This document shows positions 25,496 through 34,081 of a DNA stretch of 34,219 nt, one piece after another. Numbering within the stretch: position 1 is the first letter of the stretch; every line of letters starts with the position of its first letter. The notes below the pieces were generated by a model. That model was not told where the DNA came from. It saw nothing but the letters and a program-made list of their open reading frames with translations, and ran no database searches. Both the position numbers and the translations under genes were made by a program. This DNA comes from Planctomycetales bacterium (GTDB lineage Bacteria; Planctomycetota; Planctomycetia; Isosphaerales; Isosphaeraceae): contig DAIDHX010000135.1 of assembly GCA_027451885.1 (NCBI GenBank), forward strand, positions 1 through 34,219, read 5' to 3'.

Positions 25496-26839
25496 CTATG
25501 CCAATTGCTTCTCGAATGTGTACGGCAGCACCTTGACGCGGCGATCCTTGAGAAACGCCAGCGCCTGCTTGAACGCCGCCTCGTCGCGGGCGCGATCAAC
25601 CGAATCGATCGGCTCGAGCCCCTCTGCCGCGCCCGGGTCGCGGATCTCACGCTCGTCGAGCAGAAACACATGATCCCCGGCCCCGAGCTCGAGCGAATCG
25701 AGCAGCGCCGCCGTCTGTTCGCGATGCGGTAGGGCGCGTGCGTCGCCCCCTGCTCCGGCGAGCACAAGCAGGCTGATCGCCACCCCCGCGGCCTTGATCT
25801 CGGATACGACCTGGGCGAGATCGCTGGCCAGCCACGACTTGCCGTAAAGCGCGCGGGTTGCCGGATCGCCGGATTCGACCCCCAGGCTCATGCGCTTGAG
25901 CCCCAGGGTTGCGAACCGGGCCCAGTCCGCGCGTGAGGGCCGGGGCTCGGCATAATCATCCAGGAAGCCGTGGATGCCTTCGAGCGCAGGCTCGAGCCCG
26001 GGTTCGAGGGGATCAGGCCTGGCTGCGTCGCGCGGCTGCGTGCCGCTGGCACGGATCGGAAAGACCCTGGCCGCGGCCGCGAGCCGATCCGCGATGATCT
26101 CCACGGATTGCTTGTAGAAGTCGCTACCGGCCACGTACAGCGTTTTTGCCTGCCGCAGGCGCAGACCCCAGAGCTGCTTCACGCCCAGGGCGATGTGCTC
26201 GAATTCCTCGGCGTCTGCGCTCCAGGCGGGCGCCTGGCGCGCGTGCGCGAACGCAAGGCCGGACGCCGCTCCCCGCGTCGCCGGCACGATCACCGCTCCC
26301 GAGCATTCCGGCGGCAAGAACTCGTCGTGCAGGCAGGCCGAGACGAAACGCTCGCGCTGGGCGAACCACGCGGCGGAATCCCAGCGCGTGATGCGATCGA
26401 GCAATTCCAGGAGCGCTTCGCCGGAAAGGGCGCGGCCGCGCGTTCCAGGCGGGGGCACGAACTCGTATTCCGCCCGCATGACTCCCCGCGCGAGCTCGGA
26501 TGCCGTCGCACGCGCAAGCGCGTCAAGCTCAACCGCCGCGGCGTACTCAAGACGCCTGCGCTTGAGCACCATGCTCCCCTGGTCTCGCACCCGGTCAAGC
26601 GCGTGCACCGAGCCGTCCAGACCTTTCAGGAAGTGACGCTCGCCGATGTACGCGCGCTGCCACCGCCCCTCGAGGTCGAAGTGATAAATCGGCGCATCGC
26701 CGAAGTAAAGCGAAAACCCGCCCGGTTTGACCGCGGCCAGGATCAAATCCCCCTCGGGTGCACGGAGCCCGACTCGTAATGGATACAGGGCCCCCTGCTC
26801 GAGCAAGCACGCGGCCTCGGTGCGATGCGTTTCGCTCAT
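25496..26839 (-). CDS. Radical-SAM-like protein lacking the CX3CX2C cluster motif
   Basis: A 447-residue protein. The C-terminal half reads like the second half of a B12-type/oxygen-independent radical SAM barrel: GLKRMSLGVESGDPATRALYGKSW, then a VVSEIKAAGVAISLLVLAGAGG segment. The N-terminal half has no CX3CX2C; its few cysteines are isolated (for example SACLHDEF, PPECSG), so no [4Fe-4S]-SAM site is possible as written. The ATG at 26839 has AAAGGTGG about 9 nt upstream; an upstream extension to 26944 is open but unlikely. It may be a degenerate, non-catalytic radical SAM homologue used for binding. No neighbour suggests a pathway. Confidence 0.65.
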   Translation of the reverse strand: MSETHRTEAACLLEQGALYPLRVGLRAPEGDLILAAVKPGGFSLYFGDAPIYHFDLEGRWQRAYIGERHFLKGLDGSVHALDRVRDQGSMVLKRRRLEYAAAVELDALARATASELARGVMRAEYEFVPPPGTRGRALSGEALLELLDRITRWDSAAWFAQRERFVSACLHDEFLPPECSGAVIVPATRGAASGLAFAHARQAPAWSADAEEFEHIALGVKQLWGLRLRQAKTLYVAGSDFYKQSVEIIADRLAAAARVFPIRASGTQPRDAARPDPLEPGLEPALEGIHGFLDDYAEPRPSRADWARFATLGLKRMSLGVESGDPATRALYGKSWLASDLAQVVSEIKAAGVAISLLVLAGAGGDARALPHREQTAALLDSLELGAGDHVFLLDEREIRDPGAAEGLEPIDSVDRARDEAAFKQALAFLKDRRVKVLPYTFEKQLA

Positions 26840-26935
26840 CGGTGCCGACCACCTTTTTCCCTTGCAAACCAGGGCGGGACGCACAGATTCACGCGGTCCC
26901 CGTTCGGATCCTGGAAAGCGCCCTCGCGTAAAATC

Positions 26936-26952
26936 AATATACATTCTATATT
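26936..26952. promoter_or_regulatory. AT-rich palindrome between divergent genes
   Basis: AATATA (26936-26941) and TATATT (26947-26952) are perfect inverted repeats around CATTC, in the 172-bp gap between the divergent radical-SAM-like and GT39 genes. Either arm could supply a -10 on one strand (TATATT), so it may be a shared divergent promoter core or operator. No -35 was seen at 17 bp on either strand. Confidence 0.3.
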
Positions 26953-27011
26953 ACCCAACCTTCCCCAGAATGACTTGATTCGGCGACCGCGTGCGCAAGG
27001 AGGCGGACGAG

Positions 27012-28724
27012 GTGGACGAGAAACGGGCCCAGGCTGCCGAACCAGTTTCGCGCGGGCGTTTCGCCGGCTGGATCGGGCTCTGCGTGCTATTGCTGGTGTC
27101 GCTCATTCTGAACCTGGCTGGGAACGATCGAACCGGCCTGTGGGATCGCGACGAGCCGCGTTACGTGGGCGCAGTGCACGAGATGCGAGCGCGCGGCGAC
27201 TGGATCACGCCCTATTTCAACGGCGAGCCGCGTTATCATAAGCCGATCCTGATCTACTGGCTGATGGGGGCCTCGACGGCGATTCTGGGGGAAACGCCCT
27301 TCGCCTCGCGTCTGATCTCCGCGCTCGCGGGCGTGGGGGTTGTCGGGCTGACGTGGCGGCTCGGCCGGCGGATGATTGGTCCTCACGCGGGGCTTCTGGC
27401 CGCACTCTTCACGGCGACCACCCCGCTCGTCGTCGCACAGGCGAAGCTGGCCACAACCGATGCCCTGCTCGTGCTCGAGGTCCTGGCGGCGACATCGTGC
27501 CTCTGGGAGCTCTCGAAGGCCCCCTCGCGCGGGCTCGCCCTGGCCTTCTGGGCGCTTGTTGCGCTCGCGATCCTGACCAAGGGGCCGGTCGGCCCCGCGC
27601 TCATCGCGGCCACGGCGGTCGCGGCCCGTTTGCTGGGATGGCGGGGCAACCTGGCCGCGCGGCTCGAATGGCGCAGGGGGCTGATTGTGCTCGCGGCGAT
27701 CGCCGCGCCCTGGCTGGTGCTGGTCTCGATCGTCTCGCTGGGCGCGTTCCCGCGCTTCGCGCTCGGGCACCAGCTCTGGGGGCACATGACCAGCGAGATG
27801 GAACGCCACGGCGGCTTCCCGGGTTATTACCTGCTGGGCGCGCTTGTGCTCTTTGGGCCCTGGTCCGCGCTTGTGCCGGCGGCGGTGGTCGCCGCGTGGC
27901 CCTTGCGCATGCTGCATGGCGGGCTCCCCTTCCTCATCGGCTGGGTGCTCGGCCCGCTGGTCTTGCTCGAACTCTTCGGTACCAAGCTGATCCACTATTA
28001 CCTCCCATCTTACCCGGCGTGGTCGATCCTGGCGGCGTGGCTGGTGCTCAGGCTCGAGCGCCCCGCCTGCTCGATCCGCTCCCTGCGCTTCGGCCGGCTC
28101 GCGCTTGGGATCTGGCTGGGCACGGGCGCGGGGGCTGGGATTGCTCTCGTTGCGGGGACATGGTTTGTGCCGGCCGCTGCGCGGTTGCCCATGCTTTGTT
28201 GCGCGATCCTGGTTGCGGCGGGACTCTGCGCGGGCGCGCGGCTCTTCGAGCGCGGGATTCCCAGGCGCGCTGTGGGCGTCGTCACCGCCGCGTGGGGACT
28301 CGTGCTCCTGATCGCAGGCGCCTGGTTGATCCCCGCGCTTGAGCCCCTGCGCACCTCGCGCGAAGTCGGCGAACGGCTGCGGCGGCTCGCCGCCGAAACC
28401 GGCTACAGCCCGGTGCTGCTCGACTACCAACCATCAGGTGTCGTTTATGCATATGGCGCACCCATCGCCGTCGCGCACGACAGGGCGGAGTTCTTCCAGC
28501 ACCTCGAGCACGCGCCCGCCGTGCTCACGGCGGTCGACCCAGAATCGATCCCACGCCTCGAAAAGAAGTATGACCTCGTCATGAAGCCGCTCGAACGCGT
28601 CGTGGGGCCGCCGGCGGGCTTGTTCGCGCGCGAGACGCTCGACCTGGTGGTCGTTGCGCGGGCGCATCCAGGCGGCGAGGCGTTCGAGCAGGCCGAATCA
28701 TCGCATGATCGCGTGATCAAATAA
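27012..28724 (+). CDS. GT39-family (ArnT/PMT-like) integral membrane glycosyltransferase
   Basis: A 570-residue integral membrane protein. After a short basic cytoplasmic tail comes a first transmembrane helix (CVLLLVSLILNLAG) and then the GT39/ArnT signature region LWDRDEPRYVGAVHEM and GDWITPYFNGEPRYHKPIL, with the catalytic Asp-Glu pair in the first periplasmic loop. About ten further hydrophobic helices follow and a soluble C-terminal part. Such enzymes transfer a sugar from an isoprenoid-phosphate donor to lipid A or protein. GTG 27012 is favoured because AAGGAGG (26997-27003) lies 8 nt upstream; the GTG at 26991 would put that site inside the gene. It ends 8 bp inside the convergent GT4 gene. 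Confidence 0.82.
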   Translation: MDEKRAQAAEPVSRGRFAGWIGLCVLLLVSLILNLAGNDRTGLWDRDEPRYVGAVHEMRARGDWITPYFNGEPRYHKPILIYWLMGASTAILGETPFASRLISALAGVGVVGLTWRLGRRMIGPHAGLLAALFTATTPLVVAQAKLATTDALLVLEVLAATSCLWELSKAPSRGLALAFWALVALAILTKGPVGPALIAATAVAARLLGWRGNLAARLEWRRGLIVLAAIAAPWLVLVSIVSLGAFPRFALGHQLWGHMTSEMERHGGFPGYYLLGALVLFGPWSALVPAAVVAAWPLRMLHGGLPFLIGWVLGPLVLLELFGTKLIHYYLPSYPAWSILAAWLVLRLERPACSIRSLRFGRLALGIWLGTGAGAGIALVAGTWFVPAAARLPMLCCAILVAAGLCAGARLFERGIPRRAVGVVTAAWGLVLLIAGAWLIPALEPLRTSREVGERLRRLAAETGYSPVLLDYQPSGVVYAYGAPIAVAHDRAEFFQHLEHAPAVLTAVDPESIPRLEKKYDLVMKPLERVVGPPAGLFARETLDLVVVARAHPGGEAFEQAESSHDRVIK

Positions 28725-29919
28725 TATTCTCCGCAGCCTGTATCTCCGCCGGTTGCGCCTGGGCGCGCGCGGCGAGCAGGCGCTCGTAGAGGGCCCGGAG
28801 CTCCCGCGTCATGGTCTCGTGGCGAAACTGAGCGGCGAACCGCCTGCGCCCTTCCGCCCCCATCGCCCGCCGCGCCTCGGGATCGCAGGCCAGGCGCAGG
28901 ATCGCGGCCTCGAGCCCCGAAAGATCGCGGGGGCGAAGCAAGATCCCCGTCTCGGGCGTGACGACCTCGCGGGCGCCATCGATGTCGTAGCTGATCACCG
29001 GGCGGCCGACCAGCAGCGACTGCGGCAGCACGCGCGCGAGCCCCTCGCGCAGGCTGGGATGGATCACGGCGTCGACCCCCGCGAGCAATTCCGGTATCCG
29101 CCCCGGCGGCACGAGCCCCGTGAAGATCACGGCGTGCGCTAACCCCGCGCGGGCGAGATCGGCCTTGAGCCGGTCGCGGAGAATGCCGTCGCCGATCCAG
29201 ACGAAGCGGACTTTGGGATTGGCCGCCAGCACCTTGGGCGCGATCGCGACCAGGTCGTCATGCCCCTTGAGCTCGAACAGCCGGGCGACCGTGGCGAAGG
29301 CGATCTCGTCATCGGCCAGGCCCAGCTCCGTGCGCACTTCGTCGCGCGACCGGGGCGGATTCAGGAACCGATCCGCGTCCATGCCGCTGTAGACCGTGGT
29401 GTATTGCGCCGGCCGGCCCACCCCCGCGGCGAGCGCCTGGGTGGTCATGGCGTCGCAAACGCTCACCAGGGCATGGCACCTGCGGGCCGCCCAGCGCTCG
29501 GCGGCGATGTAGATCCGATTCCGAAGCGCGGATTCAAATGGGCCGAACGGCAGGGCGTGGATCGTGTGCACGACCGCGGGCACACGCTCCTGCCAGGCGG
29601 CAGCGCGGCCCACAATGCCCGCCTTCGAACTATGCGTGTGCACCACCTCCGGGCGAACCCGGCGGATGATCGCGCGGAGCCGCGAATACGCCCGCAGGTC
29701 GGTCGCCGGCCGGACCGCACGCACCAGCTCCGGCACAACTTCCACCTTCAGCCCTCGCCTGGCCGCCTGGTCGAACAGATCCCCCTCGGGCCCCTCCGCG
29801 GGACCGGTGACGAGCACCACGTCGTCGCCATGATCATGGTGCAGACCATCGACCGTGAGCAGGGTGTTTTCCTGGGCGCCGCCCAGAATCAAACGCGTGA
29901 TGATGTGGACAATCTTCAT
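28717..29919 (-). CDS. GT4-family (WcaA/RfaB-like) glycosyltransferase
   Basis: A 400-residue GT-B glycosyltransferase. It opens with MKIVHIITRLILGGAQENTL, a common GT4 start with the GGAQ loop. HTHSSKAGIVGR marks the end of the acceptor domain, and FATVARLFELKGHDDL and IGDGILRDRLK the start of the nucleotide-sugar domain. The E-X7-E motif region is IHPSLREGLARVLPQSLLVGRPVI. A role in cell-envelope polysaccharide or lipid sugar transfer is likely; the sugar is unknown. The start at 29919 was set by homology; the frame is open upstream but overlaps truA. No strong ribosome binding site. It follows truA by 59 bp in one minus-strand operon and overlaps GT39 tail to tail. Confidence 0.85.
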   Translation of the reverse strand: MKIVHIITRLILGGAQENTLLTVDGLHHDHGDDVVLVTGPAEGPEGDLFDQAARRGLKVEVVPELVRAVRPATDLRAYSRLRAIIRRVRPEVVHTHSSKAGIVGRAAAWQERVPAVVHTIHALPFGPFESALRNRIYIAAERWAARRCHALVSVCDAMTTQALAAGVGRPAQYTTVYSGMDADRFLNPPRSRDEVRTELGLADDEIAFATVARLFELKGHDDLVAIAPKVLAANPKVRFVWIGDGILRDRLKADLARAGLAHAVIFTGLVPPGRIPELLAGVDAVIHPSLREGLARVLPQSLLVGRPVISYDIDGAREVVTPETGILLRPRDLSGLEAAILRLACDPEARRAMGAEGRRRFAAQFRHETMTRELRALYERLLAARAQAQPAEIQAAENII

Positions 29920-29978
29920 CGTGAAATGGATTAAGACGGGCTCTGCGTGATTGCGAATCGGCCAGGGCGGCCAGGTGG

Positions 29979-30713
29979 TCAATAATGCACTCGAAGCAGG
30001 AACAACCCCTGCGCGGGGGCGTTCGGCCCCGCCGCCGCGCGATCGCACGCCGAAAGCGCTTGCCCCACCCACTCCGGGTCTCGACGACCCAGCCCCACCA
30101 GGACCAGCGTGCCCGCGATCGACCGTACCATATTGTACAGAAAACCATCCGCCTCGACCTCGATGGTCACAAGCGGGCCGTCCCGCGCCACCGCCAGGTC
30201 GAGGATTGTGCGTACACTGCTTGAGCGATTCGGCCATTCGGTTTCGAAGCTATGAAAGTCGTGCCGGCCGAGGAGCATGCGCCCCCCGCTGCGCATGCGC
30301 TCGGCGTCGAGCGTGCGGCCGACGCGCCAGGCGTAGCGCACGCGGAACGGGTCGGCCACCTGGCCGTTATCCACCACGTAACGATAGCGCTTCGAGCGGG
30401 CGTCAAGCGTGGCGTGGAACGCCTGCGGCATCTCCTCCGCCGCGAGCACCCGCACATCGGGCGGCAAAAGGGCGTTGAGCGCCCGCGTAAAAACCTCCAG
30501 GGGATGCCGTGAGGGGGTCAAAAAATGAACGACCTGGCCGAGCGCATGCACGCCGGCGTCGGTGCGCCCGCTGGCGGTGACCGAGGCCGGCTGCGTGGTC
30601 AGGCTTGCGATCGCGGTCTCCAGCGTCTGCTGGATCGTCCGCAAACCAGGCTGGCTCTGCCAGCCGTGATAGTCGGTGCCGTCGTAGGCGATCGTGAGCT
30701 TGATATTCCGCAT
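29979..30713 (-). CDS. truA: tRNA pseudouridine(38-40) synthase TruA
   Basis: A 244-residue TruA, converting U38-40 of many tRNA anticodon arms to pseudouridine. The start MRNIKLTIAYDGTDYHGWQ is classic, and the catalytic Asp52 lies in SGRTDAGVHALGQV. KRYRYVV, HDFHSFE, the FLYNMVRSIAGTLV helix and a C-terminal ending in GLFLLRVHY complete the fold. ATG 30713 was chosen by homology over an upstream open extension. It lies 38 bp after asd and 59 bp before the GT4 gene. Confidence 0.95.
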   Translation of the reverse strand: MRNIKLTIAYDGTDYHGWQSQPGLRTIQQTLETAIASLTTQPASVTASGRTDAGVHALGQVVHFLTPSRHPLEVFTRALNALLPPDVRVLAAEEMPQAFHATLDARSKRYRYVVDNGQVADPFRVRYAWRVGRTLDAERMRSGGRMLLGRHDFHSFETEWPNRSSSVRTILDLAVARDGPLVTIEVEADGFLYNMVRSIAGTLVLVGLGRRDPEWVGQALSACDRAAAGPNAPAQGLFLLRVHY

Positions 30714-30751
30714 GGAAAGCGCGGGGCGAGAGGCTGGCCGGCGGGCGCGAA

Positions 30752-31762
30752 TTACGCGGTGAGCTTGAGCAAGGTCTCGGCGATTTGCACGGCGTTCGTG
30801 GCGGCCCCTTTGCGGAGGTTGTCGCTCACGCACCAGAAAAGCAAGGCGTTCGGCCGGTCGAGATCCTGGCGCACGCGGCCGACGAAGACCTCGTCGCGCC
30901 CCGCGGCCGCCGCCGCCAGCGGATACTCAAACCGTGCGGGATCATCCACGACCAGAACACCAGGCGCATCCGACCAGAGGCGCTTCGCCTCCTCGGGTGT
31001 GATCGGGCGCTCGGTCTCCACCAGGATCGACTCGCTGTGCGAATACGGCACAGGCACCCGGACGCACGTGGGGCAGACCGCGATCGATGGGTCCCCCATG
31101 ATCTTCCGCGTCTCGTTGACCATCTTCAGCTCTTCCTTGGTATAGCCCGAGGGAGTGAAGTCATCGATCTGCGGGATGCAGTTATGAAGAATGGGATGGG
31201 CGAACTTGCTCGGCCGCGGGGGCGCCTGGCCGCGGGCGCTCGCGTTCGTCTGGGTCTCAAGCTCGTGCAGCCCCTTCATCCCCGCGCCCGACACCGACTG
31301 GTAAGTCGACACCACCACGCGCCTGATCCGGGCGGCGTCGTGCAGCGGCTTGAGCGCGACCACCATCTGGATCGTCGAGCAGTTGGGATTGGCAATGATC
31401 CCCTTGTGCTTGAGCACGTCCTGGGGATTGACCTCGGGCACCACCAGCGGAACCTCGGGGTCCATGCGAAACGCGCTCGAATTATCCACAACCACCGCGC
31501 CCAGCGCAGCGGCCTTTGGACTCCATTCCCGGGAGATCGACGCCGGCGTCGACGACAGCACCACGTCCACCCCGAGCAGTGTTTTTTCGCTGAGCTCCTG
31601 GATGGGATGTTTCTCGCCGCCGAACTCGACCCACCGCCCCGCGCTGCGGGCCGAGGCCAGGAATCGGATCGACGCCAGCGGAAACCGGCGGGACTGGAGC
31701 AGCTCGATCATCCGCTCACCCACCGCGCCCGATGCGCCCACAACGGCGACATGCTTCCCCAC
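30752..31762 (-). CDS. asd: Aspartate-semialdehyde dehydrogenase (Asd)
   Basis: A 336-residue NADP-dependent enzyme reducing aspartyl phosphate to aspartate semialdehyde, the branch point to Lys/diaminopimelate, Thr and Met. The NADP loop GASGAVGE lies at 9-16, the substrate region STPASISREW at 71-80, the active-site Cys128 in NPNCSTIQ, and then VSGAGMKG and the catalytic His in VPVPYSHSES. GTG 31762 was preferred because GGAG lies 9 nt upstream; GTG 31768, only 3 nt from the same site, is the alternative. It appears first of an asd-truA-GT4 operon. The upstream frame stays open for over 1 kb on this strand but is not coding. Confidence 0.93.
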   Translation of the reverse strand: MGKHVAVVGASGAVGERMIELLQSRRFPLASIRFLASARSAGRWVEFGGEKHPIQELSEKTLLGVDVVLSSTPASISREWSPKAAALGAVVVDNSSAFRMDPEVPLVVPEVNPQDVLKHKGIIANPNCSTIQMVVALKPLHDAARIRRVVVSTYQSVSGAGMKGLHELETQTNASARGQAPPRPSKFAHPILHNCIPQIDDFTPSGYTKEELKMVNETRKIMGDPSIAVCPTCVRVPVPYSHSESILVETERPITPEEAKRLWSDAPGVLVVDDPARFEYPLAAAAAGRDEVFVGRVRQDLDRPNALLFWCVSDNLRKGAATNAVQIAETLLKLTA

Positions 31763-32155
31763 GTTCACGCTCTCCTCGATGGCCGCGATTTCGCGACCCC
31801 ACAGACACCTCTTGCACGACCCCGGTTCGCCCGGCTGCCAGAACCCAGAATAGAAGTTCCCCGGCGAGATTACCAGTGAACCCGCCCCTGCCCGTCCGCC
31901 ACGCCGCGATCCCCACGCCCTCCAGCCAATCCCCGTCAAAACGCACCTGTCCCGGGCAGTCCAGAAGCGGGGCCATGCCGCCAGCCGCCTGCCCGTCTCC
32001 CGGGCGCACGAATCCACACCTTTGACTACCGCGCGGAATGGGTCTACGCTACGCGGATCGGGAATGCGGGCGACCGACTCAAAACCGAGATCCGCTCGGA
32101 CCTCGCCACGCGATCGATCCAGAGACACAGTCGAACACACAGGGAGCGAATCATC
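31763..32155. other. Divergent control region between asd and the DUF3386 gene
   Basis: No gene is seen. It contains the predicted promoter of the right-hand gene (32022-32050). A matching asd promoter on the minus strand was not found by eye. The region is GC-rich with no clear palindromes. Confidence 0.4.
32022..32050 (+). promoter_or_regulatory. Predicted promoter of the DUF3386-type gene
   Basis: TTGACT (32022-32027, five of six consensus) and TACGCT (32045-32050, three of six) are 17 bp apart. Transcription would begin near 32057, about 100 nt before the start codon. Confidence 0.4.
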
Positions 32156-32866
32156 ATGCGCAAGACCTGGTTGATGCTGGCGATGCTGGCCCCGGCGGCC
32201 CTGTTTTCGTTCGCGTCCGCGCGGGCGGAAGACGACGCCCGGGCTCGCAAAATGATGGAAGACGCCTTCAATCGCCGGTACCGCTGGAGCGAGGGATTCA
32301 AGGGATTCACCGCCGATTTCGTGTTCACGCGCGAAGGCAAGTCGGTCAAGGGAACCCTCAAGGCCGACACCACCCGCCCCCGCGGCGGAATCACCGTCGA
32401 ATGCGAGGACGCCGACGTCAAGAAGCTGGTCTCCGAGACGGTCGGCAGCACGGTTGGCCATTCCCGCGCCTCCCAGTTCGACAGGGCGTTCGGCTCGTGC
32501 TCGTTCTCGATCGCGGGTGAAGGAACCCACGGCGGGACAAAGATCGCGATCGAGGGCCACGGCTTCTTCAAGGACTTCACCGTCAAGGATGGCAACATCA
32601 TCGAGAACCACGGCGGCGGCGAGGGCATGTCGACCGAGGTCTCCGTCCATGAAGTCGTGTGGATGGCCGAGAGCGGCAAGACGCTCCCGCATGCGTATGC
32701 CTTCAAGATCAAACACGGCGATCGCGAGCAAACGGGCAAGAACGTGGAGAACTGGCGCGAGATCGACGGCGTCTGGCTGCCCACCCGCTGGCACCTCACG
32801 CGCAAGGAAGAAAGCGCCGCGGCCGTTCACAGCACCCTCGTACTCGAGGACGTCAAGCTGAACTGA
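32156..32866 (+). CDS. Secreted DUF3386-family protein
   Basis: A 236-residue exported protein. A clear signal peptide (MRKTWLMLAMLAPAALFSFASARA-ED) is cut after about residue 24. The mature part begins with FNRRYRWSEGFKGFTADF, the typical DUF3386 opening, and continues as a beta-rich domain with GGITVECED, a His-rich centre and ENWREIDGVWLPTRWHLTR near the end. The family is found in cyanobacteria and planctomycetes; function is unknown. AGGGAG lies about 10 nt before the ATG. It stands alone and ends in a hairpin. Confidence 0.7.
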   Translation: MRKTWLMLAMLAPAALFSFASARAEDDARARKMMEDAFNRRYRWSEGFKGFTADFVFTREGKSVKGTLKADTTRPRGGITVECEDADVKKLVSETVGSTVGHSRASQFDRAFGSCSFSIAGEGTHGGTKIAIEGHGFFKDFTVKDGNIIENHGGGEGMSTEVSVHEVVWMAESGKTLPHAYAFKIKHGDREQTGKNVENWREIDGVWLPTRWHLTRKEESAAAVHSTLVLEDVKLN

Positions 32867-32891
32867 GCCGGAAACCATATCCACCGCTTCT

Positions 32892-32925
32892 TTCTTACCG
32901 CCCTCTTACCACACGGCGGTAAGAA
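32892..32925 (+). terminator. Hairpin after the DUF3386-type gene
   Basis: An 11-bp perfect stem, TTCTTACCGCC (32892-32902) with GGCGGTAAGAA (32915-32925), has a 12-nt loop, 26 nt after the stop. No T tract follows, so it may act as a Rho-independent-like stop or mRNA protector. Confidence 0.6.
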
Positions 32926-33202
32926 GGTAATTGAACGCCAGGGATCCGCCTCTGCCCGATCAGGACGAGCGGACCCCAAGGCGGCTCAGACCGACGCCCT
33001 GCTCCTCAGCCCGCGGGAGCCGATCCCGCGGGCCGTCGTCACCAAACGCCGAATTGTCAGGGAATGTCCTGAGGGATGAATCCCCCCGGCTGGTCCAACG
33101 TGACCGTTGCCGGCCTGGTCTCGTTCGTCTCATCTCGATCGGCGCCGCTCTTTCCAGGCGCGTTCGTATGCATCGATTCCGCCGCAAGTCACAGGGCCCT
33201 CC

Positions 33203-33348
33203 GCGCGCTGGGTTCGGTTCGCGCGGGCGCAATGGGTCGGTTCGACGGCCGCCGTTCCCTTCGCTTTTTCCGCGCGCTGGGTTGGGTTCGCACGGGCGCA
33301 ATGGGTTCGGTTCGCACGGGCACAATGGGTTCGGTTCGCAGTCGACGG
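33203..33348. repeat. 24-bp degenerate tandem repeat (GGGTTCGGTTCGC... family)
   Basis: Copies of a 24-bp unit (consensus GGGTTCGGTTCGCACGGGCR then CAAT) lie at 33210-33233, 33279-33302 and 33303-33326, with truncated copies at 33234-33248 and 33327-33348. A longer block CGCGCGCTGGGTT... (33203-33236) recurs at 33272-33305. An extra core, ATTGGGTTCGGTTCG, appears at about 33449-33463. Units are degenerate and partly tandem, partly dispersed, with no regular spacer, so this is not a CRISPR array. Reverse strand reads as repeated GAACCGAACCCA. Confidence 0.75.
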
Positions 33349-33955
33349 TTCTCCTTTACTGGATTCATATTACGGAGAGCCCTGGCTCAATTCTGCGCAG
33401 CGGTTGTGGCACCAATTTCTGACACGCTTCGGCTTCACTTTCTGACGCGATTGGGTTCGGTTCGTCGGCGTGGAAACGACACCCTCGACCGCGCCTCCGA
33501 CACGACCACGACGCGTCCGCCCGCGCGTGCATTCGTGCCAGGCCCGCCCCTCAACGCCGGCGCCCAGCCGGTGACAAAACGAACACGAACCGCCGGCCAG
33601 GTGCTCAGACCCGCCTCGCATCGGCTTTTCGGATTCATCGACTCGGGAATCGCCGAGGTGCTTTGCGTGAGTCGTGGAAGGTGAAAGACGAACGGCTCAG
33701 ACGCCGTTCCAGGTTCTTCTCACCCTGAATCTAACGCGCGTTCGATCAGCTCGAATCAAGAATTTCCCAATTCCTGCTCGATGTGGTTTGACTCTGAGAG
33801 GATTGCGGGTCCTCGCGAACATCCCAATCGTGACGCCCCGTGACGCATCCCCGATGCCCGGGCCTTGTCACCTCGGCCAGCGGCGTTCGATTCCATACAA
33901 CACTGCGCAATGGCATGTGTAGTAATGCGACTGCCAGGGCGGACAGGGTATCTGG

Positions 33956-34010
33956 GTTGGGACACACTCGCTTGCGCGTCGTGCTCGTATTCGCTCGTGC
34001 CCACGCGTGC
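33956..34010 (-). repeat. Possible dispersed planctomycete repeat encoding a YEHDAQAS string
   Basis: On the minus strand this segment translates to ARVGTSEYEHDAQASVS. From memory, a YEHDAQAS-like string recurs in many short planctomycete hypothetical ORFs, which would fit a dispersed DNA repeat rather than a protein. This recollection is unverified. Confidence 0.35.
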
Positions 34011-34081
34011 GATCAGGACGACGCCGGGGCCTGGCAACGTTTGCCCCGGGAAGCTCCGGGACGACACATGATTCCGAGACT

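Larger units (their letters stand above)
32926..34081. other. Long stretch with no convincing intact gene
   Basis: Over 1.1 kb holds only repeats and remnant-like sequence. Open frames on both strands are low-complexity repeat translations or lack recognisable motifs. The 24-bp repeat, the YEHDAQAS-type element and the Rhs-like fragment at its right end are listed separately. It looks like decayed accessory DNA. Confidence 0.5.

Noticed and set aside
27087-28430. A 447-residue frame on the minus strand opposite the GT39 gene
   Set aside because: Hydrophilic, Arg/Glu/Gln-rich mirror of a membrane protein gene; no motifs.
31763-32884. N-terminal extension of asd by about 370 residues
   Set aside because: The frame is open but runs opposite the secreted DUF3386 gene, and Asd homology begins at the GTG near 31762.
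33203-33348. CRISPR array
   Set aside because: Repeats are degenerate, partly back to back, and lack regular unique spacers; no cas genes are present.
32931-33684. Protein-coding genes in the repeat-rich right-hand region
   Set aside because: The frames translate to repeated GFGSHGRN or GSVRAGAMG strings produced by the DNA repeat in several frames, with no ribosome binding site.
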